DNA of 36,477 nt from SFTJ01 sp905210415 (GTDB lineage: Bacteria > Bacteroidota > Bacteroidia > Bacteroidales > Muribaculaceae). The translations under genes and the position numbers were made by a program. The stretch covers positions 1 to 36,477 of the forward strand of contig CABSDC010000017.1 in NCBI GenBank assembly GCA_902476295.1. The letters are read 5' to 3'. Of this stretch, positions 24,478 through 33,589 are shown one piece after another (positions within the stretch are counted from its first letter, which is position 1; each line of letters opens with the position of its first letter). The notes under the pieces are model-generated. The model was not told where the DNA came from. It saw nothing but the letters and a program-made list of their open reading frames with translations, and made no database searches.

Positions 24478-25896
24478 ATGGGAAACAGAATATGTAGTCA
24501 TTGTGGCAAAGAGGTGCCAGAGGGTTCGCATTTTTGCAACCAATGCGGCATGCCAATATCACAAGAAGTGAAATGCCCATTCTGTGGAGAAGAAATACCG
24601 GCAGAATCGCGATTCTGCCCTAAATGTGGTCGCCCACTTGCTGTGGCAAAACCCGCTGAGAGCGAAGAGCCAAAGGCTACTCGCAAAAACGATTCGTTGG
24701 GAATCGATTTCAACGAAGAGGAAGAAACACAGTCGCAACCAGTGGCTACACCTCCAGCCGTGAGCAGCCAGTACAACGAGGCTTATGACGAAGAAGAGGA
24801 AGTGAAACATCGCAACTATGGCCCAATAATAGCGGCAATAGTGACTGCTTTGATACTATGTGGCGTGGGATTTTATTTCTTCCAAGGCCGTAGCGATGCT
24901 GCTGCCACCGATGTTGATACTGTTGAGGTGCCATTGTCGCCAGAAGATGCAGTGGAGATTCTTCGCACTACGCTCAACAAGGAGAACCGCCTTGGCGACC
25001 TTGCCAATGTGGCTTTTGCTCTTGAGATGAATCCTGGCAAGAATGGCGAAAAGCAGATAGCCGGTGTGACATATTATTCAAGCACTACCAACCGTTCGTT
25101 CTATAAGGTATACACAATCACTCGCGATAGCCTCACCGACGCTTGGCGCATCACCTACGAACTTAATCGCACTGTAGACCAGCATTGGCTAAACTTCAAT
25201 GCCAGTGAAGTGGTGGGCGAGGGTCAGGAGATGCCTCAGCACATCACATCGATAGCCGGCAAAGATTATCTCTACTTTGCTTACGGAGCATTGCCACAGG
25301 GCGCCAACCAAGAGGGCGAAGTGGTGCTCTGTCTTTATGAGGCGCAAACAGGCAATCTGGTGAATGTGACCTATGCGGGCGAAATGGTGCAGCGCGACGG
25401 TAGGCAGCTGGTGTATGGCAAGGCGGGCGATTTGCGCAGAACGCCAGAGGCAGAATTCCTTGTGGCGCAAGCCGAATCGGCAGCATTGATATATCACCCA
25501 ACCGAAGAGGATCTCGAATTGGAAAAGGCTGAGAACGCCACCCGCAAGTGGCTTGTGGAGAATGCCGATAATGTCACTGCCCTGGAGTGTGGTGAAAACG
25601 ACGTGATAATGAATATCACAGTGTATGATAAGCCAATATTCTCGCTCGGTGACAGCGAAGAAGGTGCAAGAATAGAGGATGACAATCTCATAGTGGTGGC
25701 CGACGACAAGGGTGCTGTGTATGGCTTCAGCAAGACCAAGCGCAGATATTTTGTGCTGTATGCTCCAAAGCAGGCCACTAAGCGCTCGGCAATCCGCTTC
25801 ACTTCCGATGGTTCGGTGGTGGTGAGTGCCGCATCGCTGCAGTTTGTACTCAATCCTCGCACATGCGCGGCTTCGCAGGTTGAGAATGCGCTGTGA
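24478..25896 (+). CDS. Double zinc-ribbon membrane protein, function unknown
   Basis: A 472-residue protein with two N-terminal zinc ribbons (Cys6/9 with Cys20/23; Cys33/36 with Cys47/50), an acidic low-complexity linker (about 57-110), one membrane segment (about 115-136, YGPIIAAIVTALILCGVGFYFF), and a large domain beyond it that I do not recognise. With ribbons in the cytoplasm, the 335-residue C-terminal part would face the periplasm; it is rich in beta-type sequence (KDYLYFAYGALPQGANQEGEVVLCLYEAQTGNLVNVTYAGE). Such zinc-ribbon/TM proteins often act as adaptors or sensors, but no role is proven. It is followed 61 bases later by the GNAT-like gene. Confidence 0.85.
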   Translation: MGNRICSHCGKEVPEGSHFCNQCGMPISQEVKCPFCGEEIPAESRFCPKCGRPLAVAKPAESEEPKATRKNDSLGIDFNEEEETQSQPVATPPAVSSQYNEAYDEEEEVKHRNYGPIIAAIVTALILCGVGFYFFQGRSDAAATDVDTVEVPLSPEDAVEILRTTLNKENRLGDLANVAFALEMNPGKNGEKQIAGVTYYSSTTNRSFYKVYTITRDSLTDAWRITYELNRTVDQHWLNFNASEVVGEGQEMPQHITSIAGKDYLYFAYGALPQGANQEGEVVLCLYEAQTGNLVNVTYAGEMVQRDGRQLVYGKAGDLRRTPEAEFLVAQAESAALIYHPTEEDLELEKAENATRKWLVENADNVTALECGENDVIMNITVYDKPIFSLGDSEEGARIEDDNLIVVADDKGAVYGFSKTKRRYFVLYAPKQATKRSAIRFTSDGSVVVSAASLQFVLNPRTCAASQVENAL

Positions 25897-25957
25897 TGCC
25901 ACAGGCGCGTGTTAATCAATAAATACAACAAATTTAATACTCAATATATCAATAGTA

Positions 25958-27088
25958 ATGGCAGTAGAAATAAGAGAATTAAAGCCAAATAAAAGAAATA
26001 TTAAGAAGTTCACATTGTTCAGCACCGACATGTATAAGGATAACCCTTATTATGTGCCAGACTTGTTGATGGACAATTACACAACACTCAATCCGGCTAA
26101 GAACCCTGCATCGGAGTTCTGCGATAGCGTGTTGTATATGGCTTACCGCGACGGTAAGGCTGTTGGTCGCATTGCCGGCATCATCAATCGTGTGGTGAAC
26201 GAGCGTTGCAACGAGAAGAACGTGCGCTTTGGCTTCGTTGATTTTATCGACGATGAGGAAGTGAGCGCTGCATTGATGGGCGCAGTAGAGGCTTGGGGCA
26301 AGAGCCAAGGCATGACACACATCGTGGGACCGCTTGGATTCTCCGACATGGACCCAGAGGGTATGCTTGTGGAGGGTTTCGACCAAGAAGGCACTATGGC
26401 CACACTCTACAACCATCCATACTATCCAGAACACCTCGAGAAGCTTGGCTTCGAAAAGGACACCGATTGGGTGGAATTCCGCATCACTGTGCCAGATGAG
26501 ATTCCTGAGAAGATGGTGCGCATCTGCGAAATCGTGAAGAAGAAATATAATGTGCACAATGTGCATTTCTCAAACATAAAGGACCTTGTGAAGAAATACG
26601 GCCAAGCATTGTTTGATATCATCAACGAGGCATATAGCCAATTGTATGGCTATTCACCCCTCACGCCACGCCAAATCAATCACTACATCTCAATGTATCT
26701 GCCAATCCTGAAGCTCAACAACGTGTCGCTGATTGCCGATGGCGACGACAACCTTGTGGGTGTGGGTATTGCTATGCCATCGTTGTCGAAAGGCTTGATA
26801 AAGTCGCGTGGCAAGTTGTTCCCATTTGGATGGATTCACCTTCTCAAGGCATTGATGGGTAAGAACAATGTGGTGGACTTGTTGCTTGTGGCCATAAAGC
26901 CAGAGTACCAGAGCAAGGGCATAAACTCGTTGCTGTTCAACGACCTGATTCCTAACTTCCGCCAAAACGGCTATTGCTATGCCGAGAGCAACCCTGAGCT
27001 CGACGATAACCAACGAGTGCAGTTGCAATGGCAATACTTTGAGACTGTGCAGCACAAGCGCCGCAGAGCATTTAAGAAAGCGCTATAA
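25958..27088 (+). CDS. GNAT-superfamily-like protein (conserved Bacteroidetes type)
   Basis: A 376-residue cytoplasmic protein with features of a double GNAT fold. The N-terminal half has the AVGRIAGIINRVVNE strand-turn, FGFVDFIDDEEVSAALMGAVEAWGKSQGMTHIVGPLGFSDMDPEGMLVEGF (about 91-140), and the C-terminal half has VSLIADGDDNLVGVGIAMPSLSK and the acceptor-type block DLLLVAIKPEYQSKGINSLLFNDLIPNF (about 308-335). It ends ESNPELDDNQRVQLQWQYFETVQHKRRRAFKK, a tail typical of this Bacteroidetes group. The acyl acceptor is unknown and acetyl-CoA binding is inferred from fold only. It may be co-transcribed with the zinc-ribbon gene. Confidence 0.82.
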   Translation: MAVEIRELKPNKRNIKKFTLFSTDMYKDNPYYVPDLLMDNYTTLNPAKNPASEFCDSVLYMAYRDGKAVGRIAGIINRVVNERCNEKNVRFGFVDFIDDEEVSAALMGAVEAWGKSQGMTHIVGPLGFSDMDPEGMLVEGFDQEGTMATLYNHPYYPEHLEKLGFEKDTDWVEFRITVPDEIPEKMVRICEIVKKKYNVHNVHFSNIKDLVKKYGQALFDIINEAYSQLYGYSPLTPRQINHYISMYLPILKLNNVSLIADGDDNLVGVGIAMPSLSKGLIKSRGKLFPFGWIHLLKALMGKNNVVDLLLVAIKPEYQSKGINSLLFNDLIPNFRQNGYCYAESNPELDDNQRVQLQWQYFETVQHKRRRAFKKAL

Positions 27089-27149
27089 TCGTATAGAAGA
27101 GAACCACAGCCGAAGGGCAACGAATTGCTGTCGGCGTTAGAAAATAAAA

Positions 27150-27181
27150 AGGCTGGGCCTCGCAGATGTGAGGTCCAGCCT
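27150..27181. terminator. Convergent terminator between GNAT-like and LRR genes
   Basis: A 12-bp stem with one G-U pair (AGGCTGGGCCTC with GAGGTCCAGCCT). On the minus strand it is followed by TTTTTATTTT (strong); on the plus strand by AAATTTTAG (weaker). It serves the LRR gene and probably both genes. Confidence 0.75.
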
Positions 27182-27226
27182 AAATTTTAGTCCGATTTGG
27201 GTTTAATATACCCGAGGGCAAAAGTC

Positions 27227-30181
27227 TTATTTGTCGGTGATAATCACCTTGGTGAACTTGCCGTCGCTACCACGCTTGATAGCAAATCCGCGATAAGAAT
27301 CGGTGGCTCTGCGACCATCGATGGTGTATGTTTCGCCGTTGGTGTTCACGTCGGTTTTCACGTCGGTGATGCCCGATGTTGAGTCTTCCTCTATGCTGAT
27401 GTTGTCAAGATTCATGCTGCTGAATCCGATAGGGCTGGTGGCATGGAATCCGATGTGGTATTCGCCGTCGGCCGACACAGAGTATTTCACTTCGAGCTTC
27501 TGTGCGGCAGCAGTGCTGACCTTGGTGGCTGCGATAAGTGTGAAATAGTCGGAAGGGGTGAGCGTTTGGGCAATAGCGGCTGCGATTATGCCAGGGCTTA
27601 CAGAAGCCTTTGCGCTAACCTCGATAGTAAGCTTGTAGGTCTTGTCTTTCTCCATCTTGATTGCTGGAGTCATCAGCCAGTCGTCGTCGGCCACCTTCAA
27701 GCTGTTGTCGATCATCGCTGCTTTATCGTAGCTGTTGTAGGCCCATGTCACGTTATCACTATTGGCATCCACCACGGTGAATGTCTTGAATGCGCTTTCT
27801 TGGCTGAAGTCTTCGTAGTAAGGTATCGACAATGCCGAACCGTAAACAGCCTCGTTGGAAGCTACAGGTTCTGAATAGAGGTCGCCATTCAACGAGCGAA
27901 CGGTGTAGTAGTATGACGACATGCCTTCGTCGGGCAGTTGCTCGGTGTAAGTGGTGCCTACATAGTCAAATGATAGGATATCGCCAGGGTAGCGGGTGAT
28001 GATATACTTCAAAGGCTCTTCGATGTAACCACCGTGTTGACCCTTGGTAGGGGCAGTCCAAGTGAGGGTTGATTTGCCGGTTTCGTCGATAGTGAGTTTC
28101 ACGTCGGTTGGTGCGTCAGGGATGTCGTGGCCAATCCAGCTTGAAACGAGCGCTGGTTTGCCGTTGCCCTTTTCGTTAGATGGCATCACAGCAAAGATGT
28201 AGTCTTCGCCGTCTGTAGGTGCGGTGTAGCTGACCGACTTCATAGTGCCAGGATAGCCTTCGCCGGCGGCAATCTGCACGCCGTTGGCATAAACGGTGTA
28301 TTTGATCTTTGAAGAGATGGTGGTGCCTGCTATGTCGGTGCTTGGCAAATTGAATTTCACCTTACCACTCAGGCTGCCGCCTTCGAATGTTGCAGTGAGA
28401 TTTTTCACCTTAGCAGGTGCTTGCTCGCTGTAGACAGAATTTGGACAGAATAGCGCAGCCATTTGCGCACGACCAGGGAACATGTCAATCTTAGTGGCTT
28501 TGCCGGTAGTGGTGTCTACCTCGTAGAGCACCGAACCGTCTTCTTGATATACCTCAGCAGCCCAGTAGAGTTTGTCGTTGCTGAGATTGAAGGTGGCGCT
28601 TTGGGTCATGTCGCGAGGTGTTACGCCAGTGCGGCCAATAGTTGTTTCTTCGCCAGTGGCCTTGTCGATTTTCACCAAATCGCCCTCATCGGTGATGCCG
28701 AATGCTTCGCCCTTAGAGTTAACGGCGAAAGCAAAGTAGCTGTTCTTAAGCACAGCGATAGTGGTGCGGGCGAGATTGTCGTAGTCGATAATGCCAAATT
28801 GGCGAGTGAGATTGTTTTGCGATGAGAAGATGCCATATACGTATCCTGTGGTAGGGTCGATGGCCACACCAGCTTTGGCATATAGAGAGAAGTCGTTGAG
28901 TTTGATGCCTTTGCGGTGATATTGTAGGGTGTCGTTGGTGAAGCTATATTCGCGCGACCAAACGTCGTAGCCGTGAGTGGCTTCGTTTTCCGACAGAAGA
29001 ATGAAGTGGAAGAGGTCGTCGTAGAAGGCGCCGCCACCGTTTGCGCAGATGGCGTCTTTGTCGGATTGCTTAAATCGCTTGGTGAGTGTGATGCCGGCTT
29101 CTGGCTTAAATGAATATATCGATTGGTCGTATTTCAGTTTGCCTGTGGTCTTGTCGTATTCGCTATAGATTACGTTGCCCCACAATACATTCTCCTGTAC
29201 AACAGGCTTGTCAGGTTCGGTCTTGTCGGCCTCAAGCTTCCATGAGATAGAAGGCACTGTGGCAGGCAATTGCAGATAGGCACGCTTAGCATAGACGTCG
29301 GTGGCTGTGGTGACGTTGTCAAATTTGTTGTCGCTGAGAACAAAATTCTTGTAGGCATCGTTGCCACTTTGCACCTTGGTAGTGACAAGCACGCCAATCA
29401 TTTTGTTGCCCTCGGCCTTGATGCTTTGGTCTTCGGCTATCTCGGCATTATATTCGGGTTGTTTGTTCTCGCGGATGAGCACACCGGTGTTGGCAGGTAT
29501 CACGCCGTTGAGGTCGTTGAGCACTACGCATTCGTTTTTCTCATCAACGCCAGTCACAGCATATACTTTCGGAGCCTTTGTGGCGGTGATTTTGATTGCG
29601 AATGGAGAGCAGTAGGTGGCGTTCTCGCCACGGAAATCTACAGTCATGGTGTCGTAGAGGTCCATGCTCGACCAGTCGGAGCTTTGCTCCCACTTTGAGA
29701 GAGCAGAAGGGCGAACGTATACTGTAGGCGTACAACCGATGAAGTTGGAAGAACTCGAACTTGGCGGATTTACACCAAGAGCATACACATTAGTCAATTC
29801 TGAAGCATAGAAGAAAGCCATTGAGCCAACAGAGGTGAGGTTTTCTGGCAACACGATGTCTTCGATTTTTGAATAGGCAAACGCATAACTGCCTATTGAT
29901 TTCACACTCTTAGGCAGGTAGACGTGCTTGATGGTGGCATCGCTCGTGAACGAACTGTTGCCGATGGCTGTTACCGTGTAGGTCACTCCATCAAATTCCA
30001 CCGTTTCTGGCACGTTGAGCACTGCTGAGGTCTTGCCTTCAATCAATGTACACTCGGTAGAAGTATCGCTGCTTGTGCCGTACTTCATGCCGTTGATGGT
30101 AAACTCTTTTTGGGCATACGCCGTGCTTCCTGCCAGCATAGTCAGAAAGACTGCTAATAATGAGGTAATTTTCTTTATCAT
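27227..30181 (-). CDS. Large exported BspA-like LRR / fibronectin-III / adhesin-type protein
   Basis: A 984-residue surface or secreted protein. After a signal peptide (MIKKITSLLAVFLTMLAGSTAYA) come BspA-type leucine-rich repeats (about 45-140: YTVTAIGNSSFTSDATIKHVYLPKSVKSIGSYAFAYSKIEDIVLPENLTSVGSMAF, abbreviated here in parts), a region about 330-580 with propeller-like segments (SRQFGIIDYD-type repeats and LVKIDKATGEETTIGRTG), fibronectin-III-like domains (about 590-780, DAPTDVKLTIDETGKSTLTW), and a cleaved-adhesin/MAM-like domain (about 790-950, IPYYEDFSQESAFKTFTV). The C-terminus (TYTIDGRRATDSYRGFAIKR) resembles short C-terminal sorting modules of Bacteroidales. Host- or matrix-binding is a family-level expectation, not shown here. 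The promoter region has a palindrome at the -7 element. Confidence 0.85.
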   Translation of the reverse strand: MIKKITSLLAVFLTMLAGSTAYAQKEFTINGMKYGTSSDTSTECTLIEGKTSAVLNVPETVEFDGVTYTVTAIGNSSFTSDATIKHVYLPKSVKSIGSYAFAYSKIEDIVLPENLTSVGSMAFFYASELTNVYALGVNPPSSSSSNFIGCTPTVYVRPSALSKWEQSSDWSSMDLYDTMTVDFRGENATYCSPFAIKITATKAPKVYAVTGVDEKNECVVLNDLNGVIPANTGVLIRENKQPEYNAEIAEDQSIKAEGNKMIGVLVTTKVQSGNDAYKNFVLSDNKFDNVTTATDVYAKRAYLQLPATVPSISWKLEADKTEPDKPVVQENVLWGNVIYSEYDKTTGKLKYDQSIYSFKPEAGITLTKRFKQSDKDAICANGGGAFYDDLFHFILLSENEATHGYDVWSREYSFTNDTLQYHRKGIKLNDFSLYAKAGVAIDPTTGYVYGIFSSQNNLTRQFGIIDYDNLARTTIAVLKNSYFAFAVNSKGEAFGITDEGDLVKIDKATGEETTIGRTGVTPRDMTQSATFNLSNDKLYWAAEVYQEDGSVLYEVDTTTGKATKIDMFPGRAQMAALFCPNSVYSEQAPAKVKNLTATFEGGSLSGKVKFNLPSTDIAGTTISSKIKYTVYANGVQIAAGEGYPGTMKSVSYTAPTDGEDYIFAVMPSNEKGNGKPALVSSWIGHDIPDAPTDVKLTIDETGKSTLTWTAPTKGQHGGYIEEPLKYIITRYPGDILSFDYVGTTYTEQLPDEGMSSYYYTVRSLNGDLYSEPVASNEAVYGSALSIPYYEDFSQESAFKTFTVVDANSDNVTWAYNSYDKAAMIDNSLKVADDDWLMTPAIKMEKDKTYKLTIEVSAKASVSPGIIAAAIAQTLTPSDYFTLIAATKVSTAAAQKLEVKYSVSADGEYHIGFHATSPIGFSSMNLDNISIEEDSTSGITDVKTDVNTNGETYTIDGRRATDSYRGFAIKRGSDGKFTKVIITDK

Positions 30182-30584
30182 ACGCTCATAAATTGTGTTT
30201 AGTTGTGCGGCTTGGTTGATTCAGTAGATTGCCCGTAAAAAAATAGTGGTGCAATAAGTGTTTTTTCGGGCATTCAAATGTAAGCTGTATTACATTTCAG
30301 TGCCGCATTTATAACTCAAATGCAACAGTAGCAAACATATGGCAAAAATACAACTATCTGAAAAAGAAAACAATAATAAAACGGGATTTTTTCTTAGAAA
30401 AATGATTAAAAAGCGTACTTTTGTATGCAAAATGGTATGAAAATGCAATATAGATGCAGTTTGTGCTTTGGATGTGTAAGATTTAGCGGCGTGTGTGCGC
30501 AAAAAAAACAATGCACCCCTTTGGTGGCTAATGCCCGTGCAAAGTAAGTGCATTTGTTATAGAGTGTAGTCTGTGTGAAAAAAA
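30182..30584. promoter_or_regulatory. Intergenic region upstream of the LRR gene
   Basis: About 400 bases without a gene. It holds the LRR-gene -7 element and palindrome (30275-30297), a plus-strand TACTTTTG (30416-30423) without a -33, and a possible weak terminator of the neuB operon, where a GC-rich imperfect hairpin (about 30513-30540) precedes eight T on the minus strand (30502-30509). Confidence 0.4.
30275..30297 (-). promoter_or_regulatory. -7 element overlapping an operator-like palindrome
   Basis: Minus strand TACATTTG (30275-30282) overlaps a perfect inverted repeat AAATGTAA - six bases - TTACATTT (30276-30297), about 95 bases upstream of the LRR start. No good -33 is seen, which would fit an activator- or repressor-controlled promoter. 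Confidence 0.4.
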
Positions 30585-31595
30585 TCAGATTTCGATCAGT
30601 TCATCGTAGATGAAACTGCGTATGGCAGGAGTTCCTATAACGCTGTCCCAAAGCATAGGCGAGATGCCGTTGCCAGGGCGCTTCACTGTGATGTTTTCTT
30701 CGGTGAGTATTTCGCCTTTGGCGATTGGTCGGGCTGCCACGATGCTCTTGCGAGCCACTTCCTTGTTGGGCGTTTCGCTTGCGGTGGCGTGTTTCTTGCT
30801 CGAGCCGATGGCTTGCTGCACATTGCGTATGGCGTCTACCATAGCCTTTAGTTGGTCAGGTTCGAGCGAAGCCTTATGGTCGGGGCCTGGTAAATTGCAG
30901 TCGAGAGTGAAATGCTTCTCAATCACCTCGGCACCCATAGCCACGGCAGCGATAGGCACTTCTATGCCGCGAGTGTGGTCGCTATAGCCCACGGCTGTGC
31001 CGAAGGCTTGCTTGATGGTGTTCATAGCGGCGAGGTTTACGTCGCAGTATGGAGTGGGGTATTGGGTGTTGCAGTGCAGCAGTGTGATTTGATCGCGCTT
31101 GAGTCCGCCGTCCTCAAGTATTCTCATGGCTTCGGCAATCTCCTCGAGCTCGCACATACCGGTTGACATAATCACGGGGCGACCTTTTGATGCGATTTTG
31201 CGCAAGTATGGCAGATTGGTGATTTCGCCCGACGGGATTTTGTAGTAGTCCATATCGAGTTCTTCGAGTACGTCGATAGAAACGAGGTCGAAAGGCGTGC
31301 TCATAAAACCGATGCCCACCTCTTTGCAGATGTCGCGCAGGCGCACATAGTCGGTGAGCGGCAGGTGTATGGCTTTGCACATCTCAAGTTGGCTCTCGCC
31401 AGCGCCGGTAGTTTCCTTCTGATACTCAGCCTTAGGAGCGAATGTTGATATCACCAATTCGGGCACGGCAGTCTGAAACTTCACATAATCGGCGCCAGCC
31501 CATTTGGCTTTGTGAATCATTTCCACAGCCATGTCGAAGTTGCCATTGTGGTTCACTCCGGCTTCGGCTATTATTATCACTTTTTTGTTATTCAT
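30585..31595 (-). CDS. neuB: NeuB/LegI-type nonulosonic acid synthase
   Basis: A 336-residue cytoplasmic enzyme that condenses phosphoenolpyruvate with a six-carbon amino sugar to make a sialic-acid-like nine-carbon sugar. The barrel (about 1-270) shows AEAGVNHNG (9-17), VKFQTA, the lysine in YYKIPSGEI, STGM, LLHCNTQYPTP, GYSDHTRG and EKHFTLDCNLPGPDHKASLEP. A C-terminal SAF antifreeze-like domain (about 280-336, KSIVAARPIAKGEIL then KRPGNGISP) is complete. Whether it acts on ManNAc (NeuB) or a diacetamido sugar (LegI) cannot be decided by eye; the LegB-like gene in the same operon favours a legionaminic-type product. Its start overlaps the ATP-grasp stop by eight bases, implying translational coupling. 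Confidence 0.92.
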   Translation of the reverse strand: MNNKKVIIIAEAGVNHNGNFDMAVEMIHKAKWAGADYVKFQTAVPELVISTFAPKAEYQKETTGAGESQLEMCKAIHLPLTDYVRLRDICKEVGIGFMSTPFDLVSIDVLEELDMDYYKIPSGEITNLPYLRKIASKGRPVIMSTGMCELEEIAEAMRILEDGGLKRDQITLLHCNTQYPTPYCDVNLAAMNTIKQAFGTAVGYSDHTRGIEVPIAAVAMGAEVIEKHFTLDCNLPGPDHKASLEPDQLKAMVDAIRNVQQAIGSSKKHATASETPNKEVARKSIVAARPIAKGEILTEENITVKRPGNGISPMLWDSVIGTPAIRSFIYDELIEI

Positions 31596-32565
31596 TGTTG
31601 TCGGAATCTTGATTGTCGTTGTAGAAAATCACTTCTTTGAAATATCGTGCCATAAGCGTCTTGTCGCGCCAATCGTGTCGTGGCAAGGCGTTGATGTCTT
31701 CGCTTTCCTCGATGATCATCGATGCGATGTCGGCACCGGCACATATAGAGCATATCACGCCGCCGCCCAAGCGAGGGTTGATTTCCATAAGCAAGAAGCG
31801 GTGGGTGGTGAGGTCGTGGATAAACTGCAGAGTGACAGCGCCACGCAGATGCAATGCTGTGAGCACGTGAGCCGATTGACGCTCAAGCTCGGCGTTGCGG
31901 TATGTGATGGTGCGAGTGACTTCGCCGCCGGCGGTGGCAATGCGCCGGCGAGGCACAGCACATTTCACCTCGTTGTCGTAGGTGCCCACATAGCAGTCGA
32001 TGGTGTATTCCTCGCGCTGCTCAATGTAGCTCTGGATAAGGTATTGGTCTAAAGGCAGAGGGGCAGCCTCCACGTCGGCAGGCGAGTGTGCCACAACTAT
32101 GCCGCGCGATGCGCTACCGGTGCGAGGCTTTAGTATCGCAGGGTAGGAGATAGCGTCGGGCTGATATGTTGTGGGAATGTCAATGCCGGCTTTCTCAAAG
32201 AGCGCAGCGGCTTCAGCTTTGTCAAACATTGCATGGCTCACCTCGATGCTCGATACAGGCACAAACACCTCGGGGTTGCGCTTAGCAAGGCGAGCAGCCA
32301 CTTCGATGCCAGGGTCGATAAATGGGAGCACCACGTGTATGGAGTGCTTTTTCACTATTTCGTCGAGTTCGGCATCAATACCCGGGTCAACGTATTTGCT
32401 GCCCACGATGATTTTGCCAATCGACGCGATAGGCTCTTGTGCAGACAGCTCGTGGCTAAAGATGCTCACGTTCACGCCCATGCTTTTGCCTGCGCGAATG
32501 AGTTGCTCAGCCATAGCCACACGTTTGGCACCACCGAGCATGAGTATGTTTAGGTTGCGATGCAT
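31588..32565 (-). CDS. ATP-grasp protein (carbamoyl-phosphate-synthase-like) in a nonulosonate operon
   Basis: A 325-residue cytoplasmic ATP-grasp enzyme, a class that joins a carboxylate to an amine or thiol through an acyl-phosphate. Seen: an N-terminal Rossmann-like part (NILMLGGAKRVAMAEQLIRAGKSMG), the central ATP-binding lysine segment YPAILKPRTGSASRGIVVA (about 140-158), the LIQSYIEQREEYTIDCYVG strand (about 176-194), and the metal-binding FLLMEINPRLGGGVICSICAGAD (about 266-288), all intact. It overlaps the neuB start by eight bases and follows legB with a 19-base gap, so the three act together. Its substrate is unknown; amino-acylation or other tailoring of the amino sugar is a reasonable guess. 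Confidence 0.88.
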   Translation of the reverse strand: MHRNLNILMLGGAKRVAMAEQLIRAGKSMGVNVSIFSHELSAQEPIASIGKIIVGSKYVDPGIDAELDEIVKKHSIHVVLPFIDPGIEVAARLAKRNPEVFVPVSSIEVSHAMFDKAEAAALFEKAGIDIPTTYQPDAISYPAILKPRTGSASRGIVVAHSPADVEAAPLPLDQYLIQSYIEQREEYTIDCYVGTYDNEVKCAVPRRRIATAGGEVTRTITYRNAELERQSAHVLTALHLRGAVTLQFIHDLTTHRFLLMEINPRLGGGVICSICAGADIASMIIEESEDINALPRHDWRDKTLMARYFKEVIFYNDNQDSDNNE

Positions 32566-32584
32566 ATAGGTGTGCTGATGATTT

Positions 32585-33562
32585 TTATTGGTTGTAAATG
32601 CCAGATTTGTATTTTGCGAGATTATCCTTGTTGCTAAACCATTCCACAGTTTCAGTCAAGCCGTGCTCGATGCTGTAGATAGGGCGCCAATCGGTGAGGG
32701 TGGTAATCTTGGTGTTGTCGCCCCAAAGGCGGAACACTTCAGACTTAGAAGGGCGAATGCGTTGAGGGTCGCGCACCCAGTTTACGTCGGCGTTCATGAT
32801 TTTTGCAATAAGTTTCAGTGTGTCCATCATTGAGATTTCGCTGTTGGTGCAGATGTTGATTTCTTCACCCTCCACACCTTGCGCCTTAGCCAAAGCCAAG
32901 AATCCGCGGCAAGTGTCCTTCACATAGTTGAAGTCGCGAGTAGGCGAGAGGTCGCCAATCTTAATCTCACGTTCACCGTTGGCAATCTGAGTGATGATGG
33001 TAGGGATGATGGCACGAGCCGATTGGCGAGGACCGTAGGTGTTAAACGGACGGGCAATCACCACAGGCAGGTTGAAAGCGTTGAAGAAGCTCTTCGCGAT
33101 AGCGTCGGCGGCAATCTTAGTGGCAGAGTAAGGCGATTGAGGTTGACGAGGGTGTTTCTCGTCGATAGGCACATATTGAGCAGTGCCATACACCTCGCTG
33201 GTGCTTGTCACCACCAAGCGCTCCACGCCGAGGTCGCGGCAAGCCTGGCAGATGTTGAGAGTGCCACGGATGTTAGTGTCGACATAACTATCAGGAGCGA
33301 CGTAGCTATAAGGGATAGCAATCAGCGCGGCCAGATGCAGCACAGTGTCGCATCCGCGCACTATTTCGCGGCAGTAGTTAGGGTCGCGCACATCGCCACA
33401 CACCACTTCCAGGCGGTCGTGATGCATATTGTCGAGCCAGCCCCAGTAGTTGAATGAGTTATATTGACTAAGGGCTTTCACGTTGTAGCCCTCGTTAAGC
33501 AACAATTCCACAAGGTGTGATCCGATAAAGCCGTCAGCACCTGTCACGAGCACATTTTTCAT
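32585..33562 (-). CDS. legB: LegB-like NAD-dependent nucleotide-sugar 4,6-dehydratase
   Basis: A 325-residue SDR-type enzyme. The NAD site is GADGFIGSHL (about 8-17), followed by GDVRDPNYC, LHLAALIAIPYSY, STSEVYGTAQYVPIDEKHP, the YSATK catalytic pair (about 147-151) and RPFNTYGPRQSARAIIPTII. LegB converts a nucleotide-GlcNAc to the 4-keto-6-deoxy intermediate that begins legionaminic acid synthesis. The start at 33562 (MKNVLVTGADG) is chosen over an in-frame ATG at 33619, which would lie between the promoter and normal leader. It is first in the operon with ATP-grasp and neuB genes. The aminotransferase, acetyltransferase, hydrolase and CMP-transferase of a full pathway are not in this window. 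Confidence 0.88.
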   Translation of the reverse strand: MKNVLVTGADGFIGSHLVELLLNEGYNVKALSQYNSFNYWGWLDNMHHDRLEVVCGDVRDPNYCREIVRGCDTVLHLAALIAIPYSYVAPDSYVDTNIRGTLNICQACRDLGVERLVVTSTSEVYGTAQYVPIDEKHPRQPQSPYSATKIAADAIAKSFFNAFNLPVVIARPFNTYGPRQSARAIIPTIITQIANGEREIKIGDLSPTRDFNYVKDTCRGFLALAKAQGVEGEEINICTNSEISMMDTLKLIAKIMNADVNWVRDPQRIRPSKSEVFRLWGDNTKITTLTDWRPIYSIEHGLTETVEWFSNKDNLAKYKSGIYNQ

Positions 33563-33589
33563 AATCTCTTCAAAGTTTTCGTTTAATTG

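Noticed and set aside
25189..25902. 237-codon minus-strand frame
   Set aside because: Antisense shadow of the zinc-ribbon protein gene.
27192..27203. CCGATTTGGGTT, matching the outer 12 bases of the 186-bp element end
   Set aside because: Only the last dozen bases match and the remainder does not align; could be chance or a very decayed end.
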